The translations under genes and the position numbers were made by a program. A stretch of 20,000 nucleotides of DNA from Symbiodinium natans (lineage: Eukaryota > Sar > Dinophyceae > Suessiales > Symbiodiniaceae). Below the pieces are notes generated by a model. It made no database searches. It had not been told where the DNA came from and saw nothing but the letters and a program-made list of their open reading frames with translations. Below are positions 8,181 through 15,944 of this stretch, piece by piece; positions within the stretch are counted from its first letter, which is position 1, and every line of letters begins with the position of its first letter. Where the stretch lies: positions 1 to 20,000 of the forward strand of contig CAJNDS010002435.1 in assembly GCA_905221605.1 (NCBI GenBank), written 5' to 3'.

Positions 8181-8215
<35 letters not shown>

Positions 8216-8286
8216 TTTTTTTTTTTTTTTTTTTTTTGTTTTTTTTTTTTTCTTTGTTTTTTTTTTTATTCTATTTTTTATTTTTG
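8104..8286 (+). repeat. T-rich low-complexity tract (~183 bp)
   Basis: Nearly pure T with isolated A, G and C interruptions. The tract follows the plus-strand retroelement, so it is not a poly(A) tail of that element. On the minus strand it is poly(A). Open frames rich in Phe arise from it and are not genes. Confidence 0.95.
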
Positions 8287-8473
8287 TAAAAAGATACCGG
8301 CATCGCTGTCCGCCTCTGAACGCTTATCTACCTCCTCCCTATTTTTGTGTAATGATATTGTTAATCGGCTATTAACAAAGGCACTTCATATGAGCCGCCG
8401 GGGGCCTCCGTGTAATACAGGCTCCCAGATACACGCCCGCGACGCTGTCCCAGGAGGGGGGGGGGGGTGGGTG
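8287..8473. other. Unique island ending in a G12 run
   Basis: About 190 bases without a recognisable gene. A run of twelve G at 8456-8467 lies directly before the inverted-repeat arm at 8474. A comparable G run follows the partner arm at about 15320-15332. Confidence 0.55.
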
Positions 8474-8511
8474 GCTTAAATAGGGTTTATTTGGAAGCTG
8501 AGAGTCGTGTT
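8474..8511 (+). repeat. Foldback arm / left inverted repeat (partner at 15286-15312)
   Basis: 8474-8500 is an exact reverse complement of 15286-15312 (27 bp, starting GCTTAAATAGGG and ending TTTGGAAGCTG). Similarity continues weakly with TCGTGTT at 8505-8511. It is either a truncated copy of the MITE-like element at 15203-15311 or the left terminus of a composite 6.8-kb element. Confidence 0.8.
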
Positions 8512-8576
8512 TTTGTGTGGTAGATACAAAGGAAAGGGCATAAGAAAGTAGCGAAAGGAGCTCCTCAATTCCCTTC

Positions 8577-9769
8577 CTTATCTCCTATCCTCTTTTCTTT
8601 ACAGGAGAATACAGGAAAAGGGCCTCCATTCCCCTCTTCTTCCTTTCTTGTGTTTTTGTCATTTAAAGGGGAACAGGAGAAGAGAAGGGAAAGAGAAGGA
8701 GAGAGGAGAGATAAAAGGAACACAATTTTAATGGGAAGAGCCAAGAAAAGAATAGAAGAGAGATGAACAAAGAAGATGGAGAGACAAAACAAGGCGCAAA
8801 GAAGATGGCACTCTTCTTTATCTATCCTCTCTCCCTTCCCTCTCCCTTCCCTCTTTCTTTTCGAAACAGAAAAACTAAAAAGGAAGAACTTGAAAAGGAG
8901 AAGGGTAAGGAAAAGAGCAGAAGTGACAGGCCGAAAAGAGGGATATGATGAAGTATGGGCAAGGTCCACGCGCAAGGAGTCACCCTCTGCTTACCCTTCC
9001 ACTGCTTTATCATACAAGTTCCTTTCTTGTGTTTTATTAGTTAAAAGGTAACAGAAGGAGAGAAGGGCAGGGGAAGTGAGAGAGGAGAGACAACAAGGAG
9101 GCCATTTGAATTTTCTGGAGGGGTACTGAAAAGAAGAGAAGACACAATAAACAAGGAGACGGATAGCACTCTTCTTTATCTATCATCTCTCCCTTCCTTG
9201 TCTCTCGCTTTTCCCTCTATAATTAAAAAATAGGTGCCCTCTCTCCTCTTCAGGAAGCCCCCTTGCCCTTATTTTGCTAGCTTTCTGAAACGACAAGGAA
9301 AACAACACATAGAAAGAGAGGAAAGGGAATGAAACAATATAATAGGCAGTGGAGCTCTTCAGTGTCTTTACCTATCTCTTTTCTTCTTTTTCTTTTTCAT
9401 TCAATAAGGAAAAGAAGCTTCCTTTGGTGTGATTTTGAGATTCAAAAGAGAACAAGAGAAGAGAAGGGAGAGAGAAAGGGGAGAGGAGAGATCAAAAGGA
9501 AGCAATTTTCATGGGAAGAGCAATGAAAATCATGGAAGAGAAATGAAGACAGGAGAGGGAGGTGCAAAATCAGGCAAAGAGAAGATGGTGCTCGTTTTCT
9601 TCTTTCCTCTCTTTCTTATCTTTCCCTTTCAAATAAAAACAAAAGGAAGAACAATGAACATGTAAAGGAACCCGTTTTCTTTTCCGTTTGGGAACAAGGA
9701 AAAGAACAGAGGCGATAGGGCGAGAGGAGGGATTTGCTGCAGCATGGGGAGGGTCTACGGACAAGGAGC
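8577..9769. repeat. Higher-order repeat copy I (three subunits)
   Basis: Most complete copy. Subunits begin near 8577, 8950 and 9330; a tail at 9556-9769 is not present in copy III. The part with GGTCCACGCGCAAGGAGTCACC (split: GGTCCACGCG and CAAGGAGTCACC) at about 8960-8990 recurs at about 10155 and, diverged, at about 9750. Confidence 0.75.
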
Positions 9770-10628
9770 CAACCCCGCCCGCCCCATCCATTGGAAAAGA
9801 AAGGAACATGGCCTCCATTCCCCTCTTGTTCTTCCTTTCTTGCGCTTTTGTCATTTAAAGGGGAACAGGAGAAGAGAAGGGAGAGAGAAGGAGAGCGGAG
9901 AGACAAAAGGATTGCATTGTTAATGGGAAGAGCAAAGAAAAGAATAGAAGAGAGATGAATAGAGAAGTGGGAGAGACAAAACAAGGCGCAGAGAAGATGG
10001 CACTCTTCTTTATCTATCCTCTCTCCCTTCTCTCTCCCTTCCCTCTTTCTTTTCGAAATAAGAAAACAAAAAGGAAGAACTATGAGAAGGAGAAGGGTAA
10101 GGAAAGGAACAGAAGAGATAGGCCGAGAGGAGGGGTATGATGAAGTATGGACCGGTCCACGCGCCAGGAGTCACCCTCTGCTTACCCTTCCACTGCCTTA
10201 TCACACAAGTTCCTTTCTTGTGGTTTATCAGTCAAAAGGAAACAGAAGGAGAGAAGGGAAAGAGAAGTGAGACGAGATAACAAGGATGCAATTTTGCTGG
10301 AAGCGCAACTGTATGTGGCCACAACAAGCAGGCCAGGGAGGCTCAGGCGGGGCAAGTCTCTCCCTAATTAGAAAAATCAATCTTGCTATTCACAGGTAGG
10401 CGCCCTTCTTCTTCTTCAGGAAATCGCCTTTCCCTTATTTTGCTTTTTGAAGCGAATAAGACAAACAACAGATAAGAAGAGAGGACAGGGAATGACTAGG
10501 TAAAGAGAGGAGCTCTTCGATTTCCCTATCTCTTAAGTTATTTTTCCTTCTTGGGCGGGTGTCCTTTTTTCTTCCTTGAAGATGCAGAAAACTAGCAAAA
10601 AGGACACCCGATCGCCCATTTTCTTTTC
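9770..10628. repeat. Higher-order repeat copy II (two subunits plus remnant)
   Basis: 9800-10290 aligns throughout with 8610-9100. 10380-10540 aligns with 9225-9370 but is more diverged, and the third subunit with its AG-rich box is missing. An unrelated GC-richer patch lies at 10300-10375. Confidence 0.7.
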
Positions 10629-11449
10629 AATTCCCTTCCTTATCTCCTATGCTCTTTCCCTTATTCATTGCAACAGGAGAATACCGGAAAAGGGCCTCCA
10701 TTCCCCTCTTCTTCCTTTCTTGTGTTTTTTGTCATTTAAAGGGGAACAGGAGAAGACAAGGGAAAGAGAAGGAGAGAGGAGAGATAAAAGGAACACAATT
10801 CTAATGGGAAGAGCCAAGAAAAGAATAGAAGAGAGATGAACAAAGAAGATGGAGAGACAAAACAAGGCGCAAAGAAGATGGCACTCTTCTTTATCTATCC
10901 TCTCGCCCTTCTCTCTCCCTTCCCTCTTTCTTTTCGAAACAGAAAAACTAAATTGGAAGAACTTGAAAAGGAGAAGGGTAAGGAAAAGAGCAGAAGAGAC
11001 AGGCCGAAAAGGGGAATATGATGAACTGAAAAGAAGAGAAGACACAAGAAACAAGGAGACGGATAGCACTCTTCTTTATCTATCATCTCTCCCTTCCTTG
11101 TCTCTCGCTTTCCCCTCTACAATTAAAAAATAGGTGCCCTCTCTCCTCTTCAGGAAGCCCCCTTGCCCTTATTTTGCTAGCTTTCTGAAACGACAAGGAA
11201 ACAACACATAGAAAGAGAGGAAAGGGAATGAAACAATAGGCAGTGGAGCTCTTCCGTGTCTTTACCTATCTCTTTTCTTGTTTTTCTTTTTCATTCAATA
11301 AGGAAAAGAAGCTTCCTTTGGTGTGATTTTGAGATTCAAAAGAGAACAAGAGAAGAGAAGGGAGAGAGAAAGGAGAGAGGAGAGATCAAAAGGAAGCAAT
11401 TTTCATGGGAAGAGCAATGAAAATCATGAGGAGAAATGAAGACAGGAGA
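10629..11449. repeat. Higher-order repeat copy III, deleted and truncated
   Basis: Closest to copy I. About 175 bases present at 8952-9126 of copy I are missing between GATATGATGAA-like and CTGAAAAG sequence at about 11027. The copy ends at GAAGACAGGAGA (11438-11449), where the 88-bp satellite starts with no spacer. Confidence 0.8.
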
Positions 11450-12670
11450 CCGGGATCCCCTTGGCACCCTGCAAAAGTCCTGCAAATACCACACAAAACG
11501 GAAAAGGGTAGGAACAACATTTGCGGGTCAAAATTTGCCGGGATCCCCTTGGCACCCTGCAAAAGTCCTGCAAATGCCACACAAAACGGAAAAGGGTAGG
11601 AACAACATGTGCGGGTCAAAATTTGCCGGGATCCCCTTGGCACCCTGCAAAAGTCCTGCAAATACCACACCAAACGGAAAAGGGTAGGAACAACATTTGC
11701 GGGTCAAAATTTGCCGGGATCCCCTTGGCACCCGGCAAAAGTCCTGCAAATGCCACACAAAACGGAAAAGGGCAGGAACAACATTTGCGGGTCAAAATTT
11801 GCCGGGATCCCCTTGGCACCCTGCAAAAGTCCTGCAAATACCACACCAAACGGAAAAGGGTAGGAACAACATTTGCGGGTCAAAATTTGCCGGGATCCCC
11901 TTGGCACCCTGCAAAAGTCCTGCAAATACCACACAAAACGAAAAAGGGTAGGAACAACATTTGCGGGTCAAAATTTGCCGGGATCCCCTTGGCACCCTGC
12001 AAAAGTCCTGCAAATACCACACAAAACGGAAAAGGGTAGAAACAACATTTGCGGGTCAAAATTTGCCGGGATCCCCTTGGCACCCTGCAAAAGTCCTGCA
12101 AATACCACACAAAACGGAAAAGGTAGGAACAACTTTGCGGTCAAAATTTGCCGGGATCCCCTTGGCACCCTGCAAAAGTCCTGCAAATACCACACAAAAC
12201 GGAAAAGGGTAGGAACAACATTGGCGGGTCAAAATTTGCCGGGATCCCCTTGGCACCCTGCAAAAGTCCTGCAAATGCCACACAAATCGGAAAAGGGTAG
12301 GAACAACATTTGCGGGTCAAAATTTGCCGGGATTCCCTTGGCACCCTGCAAAAGTCCTGCAAATACCACACAAAACGGAAAAGGGTAGGAACAACATTTG
12401 CGGGTCAAAATTTGCCGGGATCCCCTTGGCACCCTGCAAAAGCCCTGCAAATGCCACACAAATCGGAAAAGTGTAGGAACAACATTTGCGGGTCAAAATT
12501 TGCCGGGATTCCCTTGGCACCCTGCAAAAGTCCTGCAAATACCACACAAAACGAAAAAGGGTAGGAACAACATTTGCGGGTCAAAATTTGCCGGGATCCC
12601 CTTGGCACCCTGCAAAAGTCCTGCAAATACCACACACAACGGAAAAGGGTAGGAACAACATTTGCGGGTC
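11450..12670. repeat. 88-bp tandem satellite, 14 units
   Basis: Units begin with CCGGGATCCCCTTGG at 11450, 11538, 11626, 11714, 11802, 11890, 11978, 12066, 12151, 12239, 12327, 12415, 12503 and 12591. One unit is 85 bp (three single-base losses around 12122-12141) and the last is truncated after about 80 bp. Units differ mainly at AATACCAC/AATGCCAC, ACAAAACGG/ACACCAAACGG/ACAAATCGG and GGATCC/GGATTC. Because 88 is 3n+1, each plus frame runs through three units before a single TAG, creating repeated open frames of 83-172 codons that are not genes. Confidence 0.97.
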
Positions 12671-12685
12671 GGGGTTGGGGGGTCA

Positions 12686-12763
12686 GGAATTAAATAATTT
12701 AAATAATTTAAATACCCCAGGGGGGGCGTCCGGGCATTTAAATTATTTAAATTATTTAATTCC
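12686..12763. repeat. 28-bp perfect inverted repeat, 22-nt loop
   Basis: Arms 12686-12713 and 12736-12763 (GGAATTAAATAATTTAAAT… and its complement) are exact. The loop is GC-rich (ACCCCAGGGGGGG…). This is the first of many ATTTAAAT-type foldbacks extending to 15180. Confidence 0.93.
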
Positions 12764-12767
12764 CCGG

Positions 12768-12880
12768 CTCGTACTTTAGTATTGGGGGGAGGCCCGTGCT
12801 CGTAATTCAGTATTGGGGGGAGGCCCGGGCTCGTAATTTAGTGTTGAGGGGGAGGCCCGGGCTCGTGATTTAGTATCGGG
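12768..12880. repeat. 31-bp tandem repeat, ~3.6 units
   Basis: Units begin at 12768, 12799, 12830 and 12862 with CTCGTAATTTAGTATTGGGG-like sequence and end with GAGGCCCGGG. The last, partial unit runs into the left arm of the large hairpin. Confidence 0.9.
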
Positions 12881-13208
12881 GAATTGAAAAATTGATTTCA
12901 TTTCAATGTCCAGGGGCCCGATTTGGCCAAATTTTGCCGGGCAGCCTCCGGGCAAAATTTGGCCAAATCGAGCCGCGCATTTCTCATGGCATACGAAGGG
13001 CAGCCCGATTTGGCCAAATTTTGCCCGGAGGCTGCCCGGCAAAATTTGGCCAAATCGAGCCGCGATAGTTTAAAATAATCTCGGGCCTTCAGAAAGGCGC
13101 GGCTCGATTTGGCCAAATTTTGACCGGAGGCTGCCCGGCAAAATTTGGCCAAATCGGGCCCCTGGACATTGACATGAAATCAATCTTTCAATTCCCCGAT
13201 ACTAAATC
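12867..13208. repeat. Large inverted repeat with 112-bp arms, 109/112 identical
   Basis: Arms 12867-12978 and 13097-13208 are reverse complements with only three mismatches that I could find. They enclose a 118-bp spacer that itself contains a perfect 19-bp inverted repeat (13007-13025 and 13038-13056, GATTTGGCCAAATTTTGCC). The self-complementary word TTTGGCCAAA occurs in each arm twice and in the spacer twice. The length and low divergence suggest recent origin or active homogenisation. Confidence 0.93.
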
Positions 13209-13241
13209 GGGGGGGGGCCAGGCCCGACCAGGCCCCCCCCG

Positions 13242-13313
13242 GAATTAAATAATTTAAATAATTTCAATCCGAAAGGGGTGTTCAGGATTTAAATTACTTA
13301 AAGCATTTAATTC
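13242..13313. repeat. Imperfect 29-bp inverted repeat
   Basis: Arms 13242-13270 and 13285-13313 match at 25 of 29 positions around a 14-nt loop. This is an older, diverged relative of the foldback at 12686-12763. Confidence 0.8.
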
Positions 13314-13338
13314 TGGGAGAGGGAGGGGGCCCGGTGGG

Positions 13339-15180
13339 CCGGGCCCGATTTAAACAATTTAAATATGAAGCTCCCGAATTAAATATTCATATTTAAATCG
13401 TGGCCTTCATATTTAAATTATTTAAATCGGGCCTGGGAATTAAATAATTCAAATAATTTAAATAATTTAAATAATTTAAATCCTGGAGGGGGCGGGCCTC
13501 CTCCCCCAGGAGGAATTAAAAAATTCAAATATGAAGGCCTCGATTTAAATATGAATATTTAATTCGGGGCCTTCATATTTAAATTATTTAATTCCTCCTG
13601 CAAAAGGAGGCCCGGCCCCCCCCCCCCCTCCCCGATTTAACAGTATTGAAATATTAATTATTAAATATTTAAATATTTAAATTATTTAAATTATTTAAAT
13701 TAGTTAATTCCCGGGCCCGATTTAAATAATTTAAATATGAAGGCCACGATTTAAATATGAATATTTAATTCGGGAGCTTCATATTTAAATTATTTAAATC
13801 GGGCCCGGGAATTAAATAATTTAAATAATTTAAATAATTTAAATAATTTAAATCCTGGAGGGGGGGGGGGGGCCTCCTCCCCCAGGAGGAATTAAATAAT
13901 TTAAATATGAAGGCCTCGATTTAAATATGAATATTTAATTCGGGGCCTTCATATTTAAATTATTTAATTCCTCCTGCGGGAGGAAGCCCGGCCCCCCCCC
14001 CCTCCCGGATTTAAATTATTTAAATTATTTAAATTATTTAAATTATTTAAATTATTTAAATTATTTAATTCCCGGGCCCGAATTAAATAATTTAAATATG
14101 AAGCTCCCGAATTAAATATTCATATTTAAACCGTGGCCTTCATATTTAAAGTATTTAAATCGGGCCCGGGAATTAAATAATTTAAATAATTTAAATAATT
14201 TAAATCCTGGAGGGGGGGGGGGGGCGGGCCTCCTCCCGCAGGAGGAATTAAATAATTTAAATATGAAGGCCCCGAATTAAATATTAATATTTAATTCGGA
14301 GCCTTCATATTTAAATTGTTTAATTCTTCCTGCGGGAGGCCCCCTCCAGGATTTAAATTATTTAAATTATTTAAATTATTAAAATTATTTAATTCCCGGG
14401 CCCGATTTAAATAATTTAAATATGAAGGCCACGATTTAAATATGAATATTTAATTCGGGAGCTTCATATTTAAATTATTTAAATCGGGCCCGGGAATTAA
14501 ATAATTTAAATAATTTAAATAATTTAAATAATTTAAATATTTTAAATCTTGGAGGGGGGGGGGCCGGGCCTCCTCCCGCAGGAGGAATTAAATAATTTAA
14601 ATATGAAGGCCCCGAATTAAATATTAATATTTAATTCGGGGCCTTCATATTTAAATTATTTAATTCCTCCTGCGGGAGGAGGCCCGGCCCCCCCCCCTCC
14701 AGGATTTAAATTATTTAAATTATTTAAATTATTTAAATTATTTAATTCCCGGGCCCGATTTAAATATTTTAAATATGAAGGCCACGATTTAAATATTCAT
14801 ATTTAATTCGGGAGCTTCATATTTAAATTATTTAAATCGGGCCCGGGAATTAAATAATTTAAATAATTTAAATAATTTAAATAATTTAAATATTTTAAAT
14901 CCTGGAGGGGGGGGGCGGGCCTCCTCCCGCAGGAAGAATTAAATAATTTAAATATGAAGGCCCCGAATTAAATATTAATATTTAATTCGGGGCCTTCATA
15001 TTTAAATTATTTAATTCCTCCTGCGGGAGGAGGCCCGCCCCCCCCCCTCCAGGATTTAAATTATTTAAATTATTTAAGTTATTTAAATTATTTAATTCCC
15101 GGGCCCGAATTAAATAATTTAAATATGAAGCTCCAGAATTAAATATTCATATTCAAATCGGGGCCTTCATATTTAATTCA
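13339..15180. repeat. Array of eleven alternating palindromes (types P1 and P2), ~350-bp period
   Basis: Two palindrome types alternate, linked by runs of ATTTAAATTA. P2 is flanked by CCCGGGCCCG and has 42-bp cores at 13367, 13739, 14100, 14424, 14777 and 15127. P1 is flanked by CCTGGAGG, a G run and CCTCCTCCCGCAGGAGG, and has 42-bp cores at 13533, 13909, 14265, 14605 and 14956. All cores begin GAAG and end CTTC. Periods are 324-376 bp. AT-rich arms alternate with G or C runs, quite unlike the rest of the window. No coding potential is seen. The cores differ in orientation and symmetry (see findings). Dinoflagellate mitochondrial intergenic DNA is known for inverted repeats, so an organellar origin is possible but unproven. 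Confidence 0.95.
14506..14745. repeat. 240-bp near-perfect palindrome without spacer (P1 copy 4)
   Basis: Centre lies between 14625 and 14626. Pairing base by base outwards gives 120-bp arms with two mismatches (14549:14702 and 14540:14711). Beyond this the arms lose register because the numbers of ATTTAAAT units differ. Confidence 0.9.
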
Positions 15181-15202
15181 GGCCTGGGACCCCCCCTAGG
15201 AC

Positions 15203-15311
15203 CTAAATTAGGGTCTATTTGGAAGTTGGCTCTTGTAAATAAGTATACGTTTTGGGGCCTTTTTTCCTCTTGTGAACACGAGTGCCAGCTTCCAAATAAA
15301 CCCTATTTAAG
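15203..15311. mobile_element. MITE-like foldback element, ~109 bp
   Basis: Terminal arms 15203-15233 and 15281-15311 match as inverted repeats at 26 of 31 positions (core TTTGGAAG). The interior of about 47 bp is not repeated. The right arm matches 8474-8500 in inverted orientation. I see no clear target-site duplication. It encodes nothing, so if mobile it would have been non-autonomous. Confidence 0.65.
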
Positions 15312-15356
15312 CTGCACACGGGGGGGGGGGGGCTATGCAAAGCTGGCTTCCTTCAA

Positions 15357-15445
15357 GTTTAGGGTTTGGGGTTTAGGGTTTGGGGTTTAGGGTTTAGGGT
15401 TTAGGATTTGGGGTTTAGGGTTTAGGAACTAAATCCTAAACCCTC
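15357..15445. repeat. TTTAGGG/TTTGGGG array ending in a telomere-repeat foldback
   Basis: G-strand units run to 15427 and then reverse: GGGTTTAGGA (15418-15427), six bases, then TCCTAAACCC (15434-15443). Confidence 0.9.
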
Positions 15446-15558
15446 ACTACAGGGCAGCCTTTGCTTTGGCTGAGGCTTGGGCGCTTTTGCAGTCTCGGCA
15501 GCAGCAGTCACCTGCGCAGACTGAAGCCCAGGGTCCAAGACCCTACTCCCCCAAGTGC
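15446..15558. other. Unique GC-rich island
   Basis: About 110 bases, no gene recognised. Confidence 0.45.
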
Positions 15559-15651
15559 GTCAACCCTCAACCCTAAACAAACCCTAAACAAACCCTAAAC
15601 CCTAAACTTCCATAAGCCCTAGACCCTAAACATCCCTAAACCCTAAACCTC
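15559..15651 (-). repeat. Degenerate CCCTAAA array
   Basis: Heptamers mixed with an eleven-base variant, CCCTAAACAAA. Confidence 0.88.
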
Positions 15652-15811
15652 GCTGCCCCCCCCTTCAGGGCCCAGCCTTAAGGAAAACGGCAAAGGGGTC
15701 CGAAGTGGCTTTGTCTTGCAAAGACTTCGCCGCGCCCTTGGAAGGCCATTCTCCATGCTGTACGGTTTCTTTAAAAACCCGCGAGGTTCGAGGTGCAGGG
15801 CTCGGAAATTC
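15652..15811. other. Unique island between C-strand and G-strand arrays
   Basis: 160 bases, moderately GC-rich, no gene recognised. Confidence 0.45.
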
Positions 15812-15933
15812 TGGGTTAGGGTTTAGGGTTTAGGGTTTAGGGTTTAGGGTTTAGGGTTTAGGGTTTAGGGTTTAGGGTTTAGGGTTTAGGGTTTAGGGTT
15901 TAGGGTTTAGGGTTTAGGGTTTAGGGTTTAGGG
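15812..15933 (+). repeat. TTTAGGG array, ~17 units, nearly perfect
   Basis: One of the cleanest internal arrays. It ends directly at an orphan pol III B-box-like word. Confidence 0.95.
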
Positions 15934-15944
15934 GGTTCGATTCC
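15934..15944 (+). promoter_or_regulatory. Orphan tRNA B-box-like motif GGTTCGATTCC
   Basis: Exact match to the internal pol III B-box consensus GGTTCGANNCC (T-loop of tRNAs). The place where the A box and 5' half of a tRNA should be is occupied by telomere repeat, and the T-stem pairs at only three positions, so it is not a tRNA gene. It could be the 3' remnant of a tRNA or tRNA-derived SINE, or chance. Confidence 0.35.

Larger units (their letters stand above)
8577..11449. repeat. Purine/pyrimidine-rich higher-order repeat, ~1.19-kb period
   Basis: Three diverged copies. Copy I starts at 8577. Copy II is offset by about 1192 bp (GAACAGG at 8671 and 9863; the next subunit's AACAGAAGGAG box offset 1191). 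Copy III is offset by 2073 bp (8671 and 10744). Each copy is made of ~0.4-kb subunits that share an (A)ACAGGAGAAGAGAAGGGA-type box, at 8671, 9049, 9450, 9863, 10240, 10744 and 11344. Subunits alternate an AG-rich strand with a CT-rich strand (CTCTTCTTTATCTATC), so each can fold on itself. No gene is seen; all open frames are Lys/Arg/Glu-rich low complexity or their mirror. Confidence 0.88.

Noticed and set aside
8096-8479. 127-codon Phe-rich open frame
   Set aside because: It is the translation of the T-rich tract.
8565-11133. Lys/Arg/Glu-rich and Leu/Phe/Ser-rich open frames up to 136 codons in the higher-order repeat
   Set aside because: Mirror-image low-complexity frames from AG/CT-rich DNA on both strands, repeated with the satellite and not conserved in frame between copies.
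11405-12652. Open frames of 83-172 codons on both strands across the 88-bp satellite
   Set aside because: The unit is 3n+1 long with one stop per three-unit cycle, and both strands are equally open.
11450-12670. Possible CRISPR array
   Set aside because: The whole 88-bp period is repeated, there are no unique spacers of constant length, and the context is eukaryotic.
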